Shown here: positions 48,288 to 55,385 of the stretch, piece after piece
Position numbering within the stretch: position 1 is the stretch's first letter
Layout: the number at the start of each line of letters is the position of its first letter
DNA from: a virus
Virus record (IMG/VR): IMGVR_UViG_3300008113_000071
Span: 34,434-98,433 of that record
DNA length: 64,000 nucleotides
Strand: one strand, 5' to 3'
Notes under the pieces: model-generated
Database searches by the model: none
What the model was told of the DNA's origin: nothing
Seen by the model: only the letters and a program-made list of their open reading frames with translations
Made by a program: the position numbers and the translations under genes

Positions 48288-49313
48288 ATGAAGAGAGAAC
48301 TCAGATTTATCTGTGCTCAACCAGATGATACCTACTACACATGGCAGGTACATTTATGGCTTGAAAGCTTAAAAAAGCTTGGACACTCAGACAAAGCAAC
48401 CATCCTAGTTTACACTCCTGGATTCAGAGAGAAGAATACTAAGTGGGATCAGATTGTAAACCTCTATCCTGAATCAGAATTTGTATTCTATAAGGATGAA
48501 GAAAACGCAATTACAAACTATCTAGGGATTTACATTCCCATATTAAGACCTTATTGTCTTACTAGATACTTTAGTGATAACCCTGATATGCAGGACAAAG
48601 CTGTGTTCTATTGTGACTCAGATGTTATCTTCACAGAGAATTTTAACGTTGATAAATACATCGATGATGATGTAAACTATCTGTCTGATACAAACAGTTA
48701 CATAAACGCTTCATATTTTGATAGTAAAGAACGAGATGTTCTTCCAGATAGACTGGATAGGTACAAAGAGAGAGATATTCTTGGTGAGTTAGCTGAGAAG
48801 ATTGGAATCTCTAGAGAGATAGCTGAAGCTAATAACGAACATTCTGGAGGAGCACAATATCTCCTTAAGAACGTTAATGCTGAGTTCTGGAGTAGAGTGA
48901 CTACAAGTTGTATCATTATACGTACAGAATTACAAGCTGTTAATAAAGAGTTCTTCGAAAGTGAGAACGCAGGTTTCCAAAGCTGGTGTGCAGATATGTG
49001 GGCTGTGTTATGGAACCTATGGAGAAACGAAGCTGAAACTAGAAACATTCCTGAACTAGAGTTCTCTTGGAGCTCTGATCAGATTGATAAACTAAAAAGA
49101 ACAGGCATCTTACACAATGCAGGGATCACAGATCAAAATATGGGTGGAGCTTATCCAGCTTTCTATAAAGGAAGCTACCATATGGGTAAAGACCCTTTTG
49201 AGGATCCTCATTTACAAGTGGTGTTGAATAGTGAGATCACTAAGAAATACTGCAACCACTATTATGCATCTCAATTAATGGAATTAAAAGAGAAGTATAA
49301 TCTTAATTATTAA
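48288..49313 (+). CDS. GT-A type glycosyltransferase
   Basis: A 341-residue soluble protein. The opening (RFICAQPDDTYYTWQVHLWLESLKK) and the acidic motif Y-C-D110-S-D112-V-I-F fit a GT-A, metal-dependent transferase. The early YxxWQ string recalls plant peptidyl-serine and hydroxyproline glycosyltransferases, but only as a weak resemblance. It lies among three genes with poly-Thr tails (48117, 49408, 49641), which makes those tails its most obvious candidate substrates. The substrate sugar cannot be read from the sequence. Confidence 0.65.
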   Translation: MKRELRFICAQPDDTYYTWQVHLWLESLKKLGHSDKATILVYTPGFREKNTKWDQIVNLYPESEFVFYKDEENAITNYLGIYIPILRPYCLTRYFSDNPDMQDKAVFYCDSDVIFTENFNVDKYIDDDVNYLSDTNSYINASYFDSKERDVLPDRLDRYKERDILGELAEKIGISREIAEANNEHSGGAQYLLKNVNAEFWSRVTTSCIIIRTELQAVNKEFFESENAGFQSWCADMWAVLWNLWRNEAETRNIPELEFSWSSDQIDKLKRTGILHNAGITDQNMGGAYPAFYKGSYHMGKDPFEDPHLQVVLNSEITKKYCNHYYASQLMELKEKYNLNY

Positions 49314-49407
49314 TATGAATAAAGATTTTGTAGCCTAGTTGCTAGAAGTCTTGCTTAATTTATATACATAAAGAAAATTTTTATTCACAATTTAAAACAA
49401 ATTTAAA

Positions 49408-49629
49408 ATGGCAAATGGTAATAACAGTCGTCCTTTAAAAGCTTATGTGCGTTTTGATGGATCAGGACGTGTAGTAGCTGGTAGCTTAATCTTGAGAAAG
49501 AATAAGCCAAAGGTTGGTAAATGGCAAGAAATTAATGCATATGAATGCTGCAATTATATCCCTACTACTACTACAACTACTACAGCAGCTCCCACCACCA
49601 CCACCACTACTACTACAGTAGGGGGTTAA
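49408..49629 (+). CDS. Mini-protein: LKAYVR anchor plus bare poly-Thr tail
   Basis: A 73-residue protein. Residues 1-50 form a small beta module (MANGNN, LKAYVRFDGSGRVV, then ECCNY). A TTTTTTT-AAP-TTTTTTTT tail follows and the protein ends in VGG. The first 50 residues closely match the next gene. There is no head domain, so it looks like an anchor with a naked Thr stalk. The ~95 bases upstream contain no clear TAnnTTTG box. Confidence 0.65.
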   Translation: MANGNNSRPLKAYVRFDGSGRVVAGSLILRKNKPKVGKWQEINAYECCNYIPTTTTTTTAAPTTTTTTTTVGG

Positions 49630-49640
49630 TTCGAACAGTT

Positions 49641-50039
49641 ATGGCAAATGGAAATAATAAAAGATTAAAAGCTTATGTACGCTATGATGGTACAGGGCGA
49701 GTTGTACCCAGCAGTTTGATTCTTCAAAGATTTAAACCTAAAGATGGTAACTATCAAGAGATTGATGCGTATGAGTGTTGTAACTATGTAGCACCAACAA
49801 CTACATCTACAACAACTACTGCAGCACCTGAATGTTTTTGTTATCAAGTAGATAATCAAACAGTAGGACTACTTGATTTCACATATACAGATTGTGGTAG
49901 TGAAGTACCTACATCTACATCTATTGCAGCAGATACAATTACATATGTATGTTCTTCTACAGCTGTAACAGGAGATGATGGACTTATTATTACTGGTGGA
50001 ACTGTTTCTTGTAACAATGCAGAAGGTTGTGTATCATAA
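49641..50039 (+). CDS. Bristle protein: LKAYVR anchor, Thr linker, Cys-rich head
   Basis: Start set at the ATG at 49641 by match to the previous gene (an earlier in-frame start would overlap it). 132 residues. The anchor (1-50) is nearly the same as its neighbour, followed by a short Thr/Ser linker and AAP, then a ~70-residue head with several Cys (CFCYQVDNQ... and CNNAEGC). The head is similar in style to the knobs at the end of the first gene of the window. I infer a virion surface protein. Confidence 0.65.
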   Translation: MANGNNKRLKAYVRYDGTGRVVPSSLILQRFKPKDGNYQEIDAYECCNYVAPTTTSTTTTAAPECFCYQVDNQTVGLLDFTYTDCGSEVPTSTSIAADTITYVCSSTAVTGDDGLIITGGTVSCNNAEGCVS

Positions 50040-50058
50040 CAATCTCAATTAAATAATT

Positions 50059-50475
50059 ATGGCAATCAAATCCCTATTTCCAGAAGACATGATGAAATCA
50101 TCATCTTCTGAAGGCTTAACGTTAGAAAGTATAGCTGCAAAGCTTACTTACTTCCATGAGCAGTTACATTTATTGCACTGGCAAACTTCTAGTTATGCAG
50201 AGCACCAAGCTCTTGGTAGTCTTTATGATTATGTACATGACTTTAAAGATGGTGTTGTAGAGAAACTTATGGGTTACTTAGGTAAGCGTCCAGGAGTTTA
50301 TAAGATTGAACCTCTATCTGCAGCAAGTCCTATGGCAGTTGCAGAGAGTTTATGCATGTTTGCTTCTGATCTAAAAGCATATGGTGAAGCTAACAAGTTC
50401 CATGACATCTGTAATTTAGCAGACGCATTGTCTGGTGAAGCAGCTAAAACCAAATACTTACTGACACTAAGCTAA
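50059..50475 (+). CDS. Dps/ferritin-like protein
   Basis: A 138-residue helical protein. H37, H49, D64 and E68 reproduce the H-x11-H-x14-D-x3-E spacing of the Dps ferroxidase site, with the HW and LYD context of that family. It is slightly shorter than typical Dps. Dps proteins oxidise and store iron and bind DNA. In a virion-gene neighbourhood it may protect or pack DNA, or be a structural protein that reuses the fold. Similar genes occur in crAss-like phages to my knowledge. Confidence 0.65.
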   Translation: MAIKSLFPEDMMKSSSSEGLTLESIAAKLTYFHEQLHLLHWQTSSYAEHQALGSLYDYVHDFKDGVVEKLMGYLGKRPGVYKIEPLSAASPMAVAESLCMFASDLKAYGEANKFHDICNLADALSGEAAKTKYLLTLS

Positions 50476-50478
50476 TAT

Positions 50479-50766
50479 ATGCAAGTAAATAAAAAGTTCT
50501 TTCCTGCAGTTATGTTAGATAACGAGGAATTATACTTTGCTCACTTAGAAGGAATCATAGATTCTGTAGATGAGCTGTCCATAATGGAAATTGTTAAGAC
50601 TCCTACATCTTATCATTTTAGATTGGCACCAAGCCTACCTAAATATAACCCAATGTTATTGGAAGAGATATTGAAGTTTCATAACATGTTTCAGATTAAG
50701 CTAGACCTTTCTAAAAGCATCAAAGCATCTGCAACAATAAATTTCCAAATAACCTTGGATAATTAA
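50479..50766 (+). CDS. Hypothetical protein
   Basis: A 95-residue soluble alpha/beta protein starting 3 bases after the Dps-like gene. No motif that I recognise. Its 3' end contains the -33 box of the next promoter. Confidence 0.55.
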   Translation: MQVNKKFFPAVMLDNEELYFAHLEGIIDSVDELSIMEIVKTPTSYHFRLAPSLPKYNPMLLEEILKFHNMFQIKLDLSKSIKASATINFQITLDN

Positions 50767-50784
50767 AACTTTTTATTATATTTG
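50755..50784 (+). promoter_or_regulatory. Bacteroidota-type promoter
   Basis: TTG at 50755-50757, a 19-base spacer, then TATATTTG at 50777-50784; the ATG at 50807 follows 22 bases later. The -33 box lies inside the end of the preceding gene. Confidence 0.75.
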
Positions 50785-50806
50785 CTATCTTAAACCAAAT
50801 ACTATT

Positions 50807-51055
50807 ATGTCAGATAAAATTACCTACGACCCAAGCAAACGTTATACTTGGACCCCAGCAACTGAATTCACATTAACTGGTGAACAGTTTGGACTTATTT
50901 TAAACTCTCTTAGAGGAGTGATTAGCACACAGGAAGCTGCTAAGATTTTATTAGCTGCACAAGCTAATGATTCATTAGAAGCTGTATTAGCCAGAGCTGT
51001 TGAATCTGGTGCTGTTGTTGAAGCTCCTGAAGAACCACAACAAAACAATGGCTAA
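50807..51055 (+). CDS. Small hypothetical protein (virion operon)
   Basis: An 82-residue acidic protein. An aromatic start (YTWTPATEFTLTGEQFGLILNSLR) is followed by a helical part and a Pro/Gln tail. It is first in the operon behind the 50755-50784 promoter and overlaps the next gene by 8 bases. The opening resembles small conserved proteins next to virion genes in Bacteroidota phages. No function known. Confidence 0.6.
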   Translation: MSDKITYDPSKRYTWTPATEFTLTGEQFGLILNSLRGVISTQEAAKILLAAQANDSLEAVLARAVESGAVVEAPEEPQQNNG

Positions 51056-51200
51056 ACAAATGTTAAAACGTAAGGATGGATCTGTTTCACAACGTGGTTT
51101 GTGGGATAATATTCGTGCTAACAAGGGCTCAGGTAAAAAACCTACAGCTCAAATGTTAAAACAGGAACGCAAGATTAAAGCTGCTTCCAAAAAGAAATGA
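51048..51200 (+). CDS. Tiny basic protein
   Basis: A 50-residue, strongly Lys/Arg-rich protein (MAKQMLKRKDGSVSQRGLWDN...). It overlaps the previous gene by 8 bases and the next by 4 (ATGA), so translation is coupled. It is the first of a run of small basic proteins that may condense DNA or act as virion internal proteins. Confidence 0.6.
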   Translation: MAKQMLKRKDGSVSQRGLWDNIRANKGSGKKPTAQMLKQERKIKAASKKK

Positions 51201-51397
51201 TCTTCGAACCTACAAATAGGTTAGAAGTTACAACTCCAAAAGGTGATGGTGTAGTGTGGTTGGTTACTGACTATGGTCATGAAACAGATACCATCTACAC
51301 CATTATCATTGATGCTACAGGAGAACTGTGGCAATTCGCACATAAAGACATTATTGTTAAACCCAATATAACATTCAGAAGAAATGGCAAAACTTAA
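51197..51397 (+). CDS. Small hypothetical protein
   Basis: A 66-residue beta-rich protein starting in an ATGA overlap. It differs from its Lys-rich neighbours in being near neutral. No family recognised. It overlaps the next gene by 14 bases. Confidence 0.55.
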   Translation: MIFEPTNRLEVTTPKGDGVVWLVTDYGHETDTIYTIIIDATGELWQFAHKDIIVKPNITFRRNGKT

Positions 51398-52097
51398 AAA
51401 GCCTTCCTTAAAAAAAGCCCAAGGTGGTATCTCTGTTTCTCAGGATAAAAAAGGGAACTACTATTATACTAAAAAAGTAACCACTAAAAATGGTCCTAGA
51501 TACTATCAAGGTGTTTCTCCAGATTATAATATGGCAGAGTCAGAAGCTAACTTTAAAGCTAAACGTATGCCTCAAGATTCAACTCGCAAAGCTACTCTCC
51601 TTCCTTATGAATTAAAGAAGATGGATGAGAAGAAAAAGGGTGGTGTTATAAAAAAGAAAATGGGTGGAGCTATTAAAAAGATGCAGACTGGTGGTAAAAT
51701 TGAAGAACAATATCAGAAACAGAAAAAGGTAACATCTAAACAAGCTGAAATGGATAAGATTAAAACTGCTTATCCTAAAACCACTTTAAAGAAAGCTCAG
51801 AATGGTGCAGCTACTAGAGATAGTACAAAGTTTTATCAAGATAAACTTAAAGGTTTATCAACAACTTCTCGAAAATGGTCTGCAGCTATGAATATAATTA
51901 ATTCAAACAAGAAGGATGAAAATTTTGCAGAAAGACAAAAAACTAAATATGATCTTTTAAGACAATATAGAAAAGGTAGATCTGGGTTTGATGCAAATGG
52001 TAATCCTTTAAAGAAAAATAAAACAGGTGGTGTTGTTAAGAAAACTATAAAACCTGTAGCAAAAAAGATTGTTAAATCTATTAAAAAGAAAAAATAA
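51384..52097 (+). CDS. Lys-rich protein with repeated KxxQxG motifs
   Basis: A 237-residue, very basic protein. It carries KKAQGG (about residue 11), KKMQTGG (about 97) and KKAQNG (about 137), plus related KTGG and KKGG strings. The motif is shared with the structural proteins at 6206 and 8514 and with the genes at 52097 and 53172. A ~40-residue aromatic part (NYYYTKK...RYYQGVSPDYN) is the only globular-looking part. I infer an internal virion or DNA-packing protein, possibly processed at the motifs. Confidence 0.6.
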   Translation: MAKLKKPSLKKAQGGISVSQDKKGNYYYTKKVTTKNGPRYYQGVSPDYNMAESEANFKAKRMPQDSTRKATLLPYELKKMDEKKKGGVIKKKMGGAIKKMQTGGKIEEQYQKQKKVTSKQAEMDKIKTAYPKTTLKKAQNGAATRDSTKFYQDKLKGLSTTSRKWSAAMNIINSNKKDENFAERQKTKYDLLRQYRKGRSGFDANGNPLKKNKTGGVVKKTIKPVAKKIVKSIKKKK

Positions 52098-52477
52098 TGG
52101 CAAAGATTAAAAAAATGCAAGCTGGTGGTGTAACCAAATCAGCAAAACGTGTAGGACCTGTTGATCCTAATGGTGCTTGGACTAAAGTACAAGAGCGTAC
52201 CATTGCTGGTGCAAAAGCTCCTAAAGTTGCTTTAGTAAAGGATAAAGAACTTGATGCTTCTGCTGCTGAAAGAAAACAAGCAGGTGCTAAGATGAAAAAT
52301 GGTGGTAAAGCTAAACTTGGTTCAGGTGCACGCTTTGCAGCTCTTAAATCTAAGATTCAATCAAAAGGTAAATCAGCTAAAGCTGCTGGTGCTATTGCTG
52401 CATCTATAGGTCGTAAGAAATATGGTGCTAAGAAAATGACAGCTATGGCTGTAGCTGGTCGCAAGAAAGCTAAGTAA
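52097..52477 (+). CDS. Small basic protein with KKMQAGG motif
   Basis: A 126-residue basic protein starting in a TAATG overlap. It opens MAKIKKMQAGG and contains a second GG site (KMKNGG). The C-terminal half (GARFAALKSKI... then AIAASIGRKKYG... AVAGRKK) resembles a small conserved phage protein that I have seen in many genomes, function unknown. It is probably a virion or DNA-binding component. Confidence 0.6.
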   Translation: MAKIKKMQAGGVTKSAKRVGPVDPNGAWTKVQERTIAGAKAPKVALVKDKELDASAAERKQAGAKMKNGGKAKLGSGARFAALKSKIQSKGKSAKAAGAIAASIGRKKYGAKKMTAMAVAGRKKAK

Positions 52478-52479
52478 TA

Positions 52480-52908
52480 ATGGCTACTGTTAAGAAACCT
52501 AAAAAGATTGGTCCTGGACCATACAACCCACAGAAAGCTGTTGCTTATGTAGGTAAAGGTGTTCTTAGAAATGGTGATACTATTCCTGCTATTAAAGGAG
52601 CAATCACTCCTGTACCTAATGGTCCTCTAATTAAAAAGAAAGGTCCATTCAAAGGATCCACACTTAAGAAAGGTGGAACTGTTGTAAAGGTTGGGGGACA
52701 AACACATAAAGTGTTTAAGAATAAAAAAGGTAATGTAGTTGTTGATCATACAGCTGGTATACCTGCTGGTAAATGGGACAAGATTAACTTAACTAAGAAA
52801 GCTAAGGCTAAAACTGTTAAACAAGGTGTTGCTTCTGTAAAGAAATGGCACAAAGATAATCCTGATTATTATGGCAAAAAGTCCAGCGTGGCAAAGAAAA
52901 GAAGGTAA
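52480..52908 (+). CDS. Small basic protein
   Basis: A 142-residue, Lys/Gly-rich protein ending KKSSVAKKRR. A short beta region (VVKVGGQTHKVFKNKKGNVVVDH) sits in the middle. It starts 2 bases after the previous stop and overlaps the next gene by 38 bases. No enzyme motif. Possibly DNA-binding. Confidence 0.55.
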   Translation: MATVKKPKKIGPGPYNPQKAVAYVGKGVLRNGDTIPAIKGAITPVPNGPLIKKKGPFKGSTLKKGGTVVKVGGQTHKVFKNKKGNVVVDHTAGIPAGKWDKINLTKKAKAKTVKQGVASVKKWHKDNPDYYGKKSSVAKKRR

Positions 52909-53152
52909 AAATCCTTCTGGTGGTTTAAATGCTAAGGGAGTAGCTTCATATAGAAAAGCTAATCCTGGATCTAAACTTAAAACTGCTGTCACCACTAAAC
53001 CCTCTAAACTTAAAGCTGGCAGTAAAGCTGCAAGTAGACGTAAGTCTTTTTGTAGTAGAATGTCAGGGATGAAAAAGAAATTAACTTCTGCTAAGACAGC
53101 TAATGATCCAAACAGCAGAATTAATAAGTCTCTTCGTAAATGGAACTGTTAA
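52871..53152 (+). CDS. DUF6321-like small protein
   Basis: A 93-residue basic protein opening MAKSPAWQRKEGKNPSGGLN, then a Ser/Lys-rich middle and the end SLRKWNC. This order (SPAWQRxEGKxxxGGLNxKG... LRxW) is that of a widespread small phage protein family, DUF6321 as I recall, of unknown function. The 38-base overlap with the previous gene is unusually long for this region. Confidence 0.65.
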   Translation: MAKSPAWQRKEGKNPSGGLNAKGVASYRKANPGSKLKTAVTTKPSKLKAGSKAASRRKSFCSRMSGMKKKLTSAKTANDPNSRINKSLRKWNC

Positions 53153-53171
53153 CAATTAAAAACTCATTATA

Positions 53172-53861
53172 ATGAAAAAAATAATTAAAAAATCTTCTGT
53201 TAAAAAAATGCAAACAGGAGGAAAACTTTCTAAAGCAGAGTTATCTGCATTAGCTCATCAGAAACGAGGAAAGGGAGATATTGATTTTAATAGTGGTTAT
53301 GTTAAAAGTTCTGATCCAATCATGAATAGAACAGGTTTCTTAACAGCAGATCAAAGAAAACAACTTAAAGAATATATGAATAAGTCTTCTATTGGTGAGA
53401 AAGTGTATCAATCTCTTCCTAATGTTGGTAGAATGTTTGGTGAAGGTAAAAGTGCTGCAGATCTTCCTAAAGGTTCTAAATTAAAACAAAAAATGGGTGG
53501 TGTTACTAAGAAAGCTAAATCTGGTGGTTCATTCCCTGACTTAAACAAAGATGGTAAAATCACTAAAGCTGACATCCTTAAAGGTCGTGGTGTGATTGCT
53601 AAAAAAGGTGCTACATTAAAGAAACAAGCTGCTGTAGCAATTGCTATGAAGAAAGCTGGTAAAACTCCTAAAGCTCAAACTGGAAATAATATTAAAGTAA
53701 ATCCTCCAGCTGGTTACACAAAAGGAAGTGGTTATAAATCTTTTGGTAAATCTGGTGTATCAGTAAAGAAAATGCAATATGGTGGTGCTGCTGCATCTAT
53801 GGTTCCTCCTATGATGAAAAAAGGTGGTGCTACAAAGAAATGCAAATATGGCTGCAAGTAA
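53172..53861 (+). CDS. Lys-rich protein with KKMQxGG motifs and an EF-hand-like loop
   Basis: A 229-residue basic protein. It carries VKKMQTGG (about residue 12), PKAQTG (about 169) and VKKMQYGG (about 198), and ends with a Cys-containing KKCKYGCK. Between them, at about residues 121-132, D-L-N-K-D-G-K-I-T-K-A-D fits a calcium-binding EF-hand or dockerin-type loop. I infer a virion-internal basic protein; the calcium site may be structural. It overlaps the next gene by 14 bases. Confidence 0.6.
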   Translation: MKKIIKKSSVKKMQTGGKLSKAELSALAHQKRGKGDIDFNSGYVKSSDPIMNRTGFLTADQRKQLKEYMNKSSIGEKVYQSLPNVGRMFGEGKSAADLPKGSKLKQKMGGVTKKAKSGGSFPDLNKDGKITKADILKGRGVIAKKGATLKKQAAVAIAMKKAGKTPKAQTGNNIKVNPPAGYTKGSGYKSFGKSGVSVKKMQYGGAAASMVPPMMKKGGATKKCKYGCK

Positions 53862-54021
53862 ATCAATGACAGCTGGTAAAGCTAAAGGATCTGGTAAACC
53901 TAAAAAAGCTCCTAAGGTTAAGAATCCAAGACCTAAGGATAACTATATGAAGGAAGCAGATACTAAGCTTAGACTTAAGAGCCCTATGTGGCCCATGAAA
54001 CAAAAACGTTTATCCAAATGA
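53848..54021 (+). CDS. Tiny basic protein
   Basis: A 57-residue Lys-rich protein (MAASKSMTAGKAKGSGKPKKAP...). Start set at the ATG at 53848; a start 24 bases earlier is possible. It overlaps its neighbours on both sides. Same class as the other basic proteins here. Confidence 0.5.
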   Translation: MAASKSMTAGKAKGSGKPKKAPKVKNPRPKDNYMKEADTKLRLKSPMWPMKQKRLSK

Positions 54022-54137
54022 TGTGTTCTTGGAAAAGAACCAAACGTTATAGAGATTTGATGTTTGCATTCTGGCTAATTAAAAATAAGAGATTAGTTAG
54101 TTCTTTTAAAGAAGCTATAAAAAAAGCCCAAGATTAA
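54018..54137 (+). CDS. Tiny hypothetical protein
   Basis: A 39-residue basic protein starting at ATGATG (54018) in overlap with the previous stop. Its last codons form one arm of a bidirectional terminator. It is the last plus-strand gene before the convergent minus-strand block. It is real only if the coupled start is used. Confidence 0.4.
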   Translation: MMCSWKRTKRYRDLMFAFWLIKNKRLVSSFKEAIKKAQD

Positions 54138-54155
54138 TTTCTCTGGGCTTTTTTT
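54119..54155. terminator. Bidirectional terminator between convergent operons
   Basis: AAAAAAAGCCCA (54119-54130) and TGGGCTTTTTTT (54144-54155) form a 12-base stem with a 13-base loop and T runs on both strands. It overlaps the 3' ends of the coding regions on both strands. Confidence 0.85.
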
Positions 54156-54712
54156 ATTACAAGCATTTTTCCACCATGCTTTTGTTCAACGCTCTCTATT
54201 TCAAAGTTGTTTTGAGTTATAATATTACTAACCTCTGGTATAGTGAATTGTGCATTTGAATACACACTGTGTAAATCTTCAATTATATAATACCCACCTG
54301 GATTAAGATGTGGAAATAGATGTTTGAAACTTGTAAGGATGTGTTCTGAGTAGTGTGAACCATCATCTAATATGATATCAAATTCTCCTCCATAGGTATT
54401 AATACACCTTTGTATATCCTCAGGATTGTTTTGATTACCAATGAATATGTTTATGTTTGGTTCTTCAAACTGTTTAGCTTGTTGATTAATATCATACCCA
54501 ACAAAAAATAAGTTTGGAAAATAATCCCTCCACATCTTTACACCAGCTCCTGGAAATCTTGGATCAGCTACACCAATCTCAAGCATTCTAATACTCTTAT
54601 CGACTAACTCTTCAAAGTATTCATTATATGTAGGAGTGTAGTTGTGACACCATGATTCAAAGTTACCTTTGTCTGTGCCCCATTTATTTGCTAACAGCGT
54701 CAATTTGTCCAT
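54134..54712 (-). CDS. Class I SAM-dependent methyltransferase
   Basis: A 192-residue protein. LEIGVAD (44-50) is the SAM-binding glycine loop, D74 in GYDIN a likely ribose-binding acid, and D112-I-I-L-D-D-G-S-H the following strand. The LANKWGTDKG start and MWRDYFP string are typical of the small-molecule or sugar O-methyltransferases related to macrocin/TylF-type enzymes. Placed directly after two glycosyltransferases (29-base overlap with the GT2 gene), it may methylate a sugar of the same glycan. Confidence 0.75.
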   Translation of the reverse strand: MDKLTLLANKWGTDKGNFESWCHNYTPTYNEYFEELVDKSIRMLEIGVADPRFPGAGVKMWRDYFPNLFFVGYDINQQAKQFEEPNINIFIGNQNNPEDIQRCINTYGGEFDIILDDGSHYSEHILTSFKHLFPHLNPGGYYIIEDLHSVYSNAQFTIPEVSNIITQNNFEIESVEQKHGGKMLVIKKAQRN

Positions 54713-55385
54713 AATAATCTTCTTTAAAATGTGGTTTAAGTTCTATCACTCCTGTTGTATTATCTAATATTCTATCAGCCTGTGCTAATACAACATCATT
54801 AGGTTGTACACCCATACCAGATATGTGTAAGGTTTGCATTCCCCATCTATATAACATTGTATGATTTAATTTAGACTCATAGATATTACCATTGTGTCCA
54901 AAGGTAATGTCTGCATCTTCTGTTCCTGATAGATCAGGGAATTTAATCCTGTCTAAATAGGCTTTGGTGTATACATTACCATTGTTAATATTGCTACTCT
55001 CGCTCTCAAACTTATTGTTCACAAAGAAATAGAATCCTTTGCTTCTATAAATTTCATGTCCTGGGTTGTTTGTAATATCAGAATAAACATTATCAAGAGC
55101 CCATGAAGCAAGTAAGTCATCATCATCTAATCGATAGATGTAATCATGTTTACATTGTTTATATCCCCACTCAAGCTTAGCAGCAATAGAAGGGAATCGT
55201 TCTTTGTGGTTAATAATTCTAACTTGTGGATGATCAAATACATAATCAACCTCAACGTTATCATTAATGATAACCATTTCTGTTGGTTCATCTTTAGGAA
55301 TTTTGTTTTCCTGTCTAAGAAAAGACTCAATCGCTTCTTCTAGAAGATGATGTCTTTTGTATGTTATTGTTAATACTGAAATCAT
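54684..55385 (-). CDS. GT2-family glycosyltransferase
   Basis: A 233-residue protein. It opens ISVLTITYKRHHLLEEAIESFL, with R-L-D-D-D-D (85-90) as the metal/nucleotide-sugar site, so it is a GT-A fold, family 2 enzyme. It overlaps the fucosyltransferase-like gene by 4 bases and the methyltransferase by 29, forming a three-gene sugar cassette. The target could be virion protein glycans or the host surface. Confidence 0.8.
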   Translation of the reverse strand: MISVLTITYKRHHLLEEAIESFLRQENKIPKDEPTEMVIINDNVEVDYVFDHPQVRIINHKERFPSIAAKLEWGYKQCKHDYIYRLDDDDLLASWALDNVYSDITNNPGHEIYRSKGFYFFVNNKFESESSNINNGNVYTKAYLDRIKFPDLSGTEDADITFGHNGNIYESKLNHTMLYRWGMQTLHISGMGVQPNDVVLAQADRILDNTTGVIELKPHFKEDYYGQIDAVSK

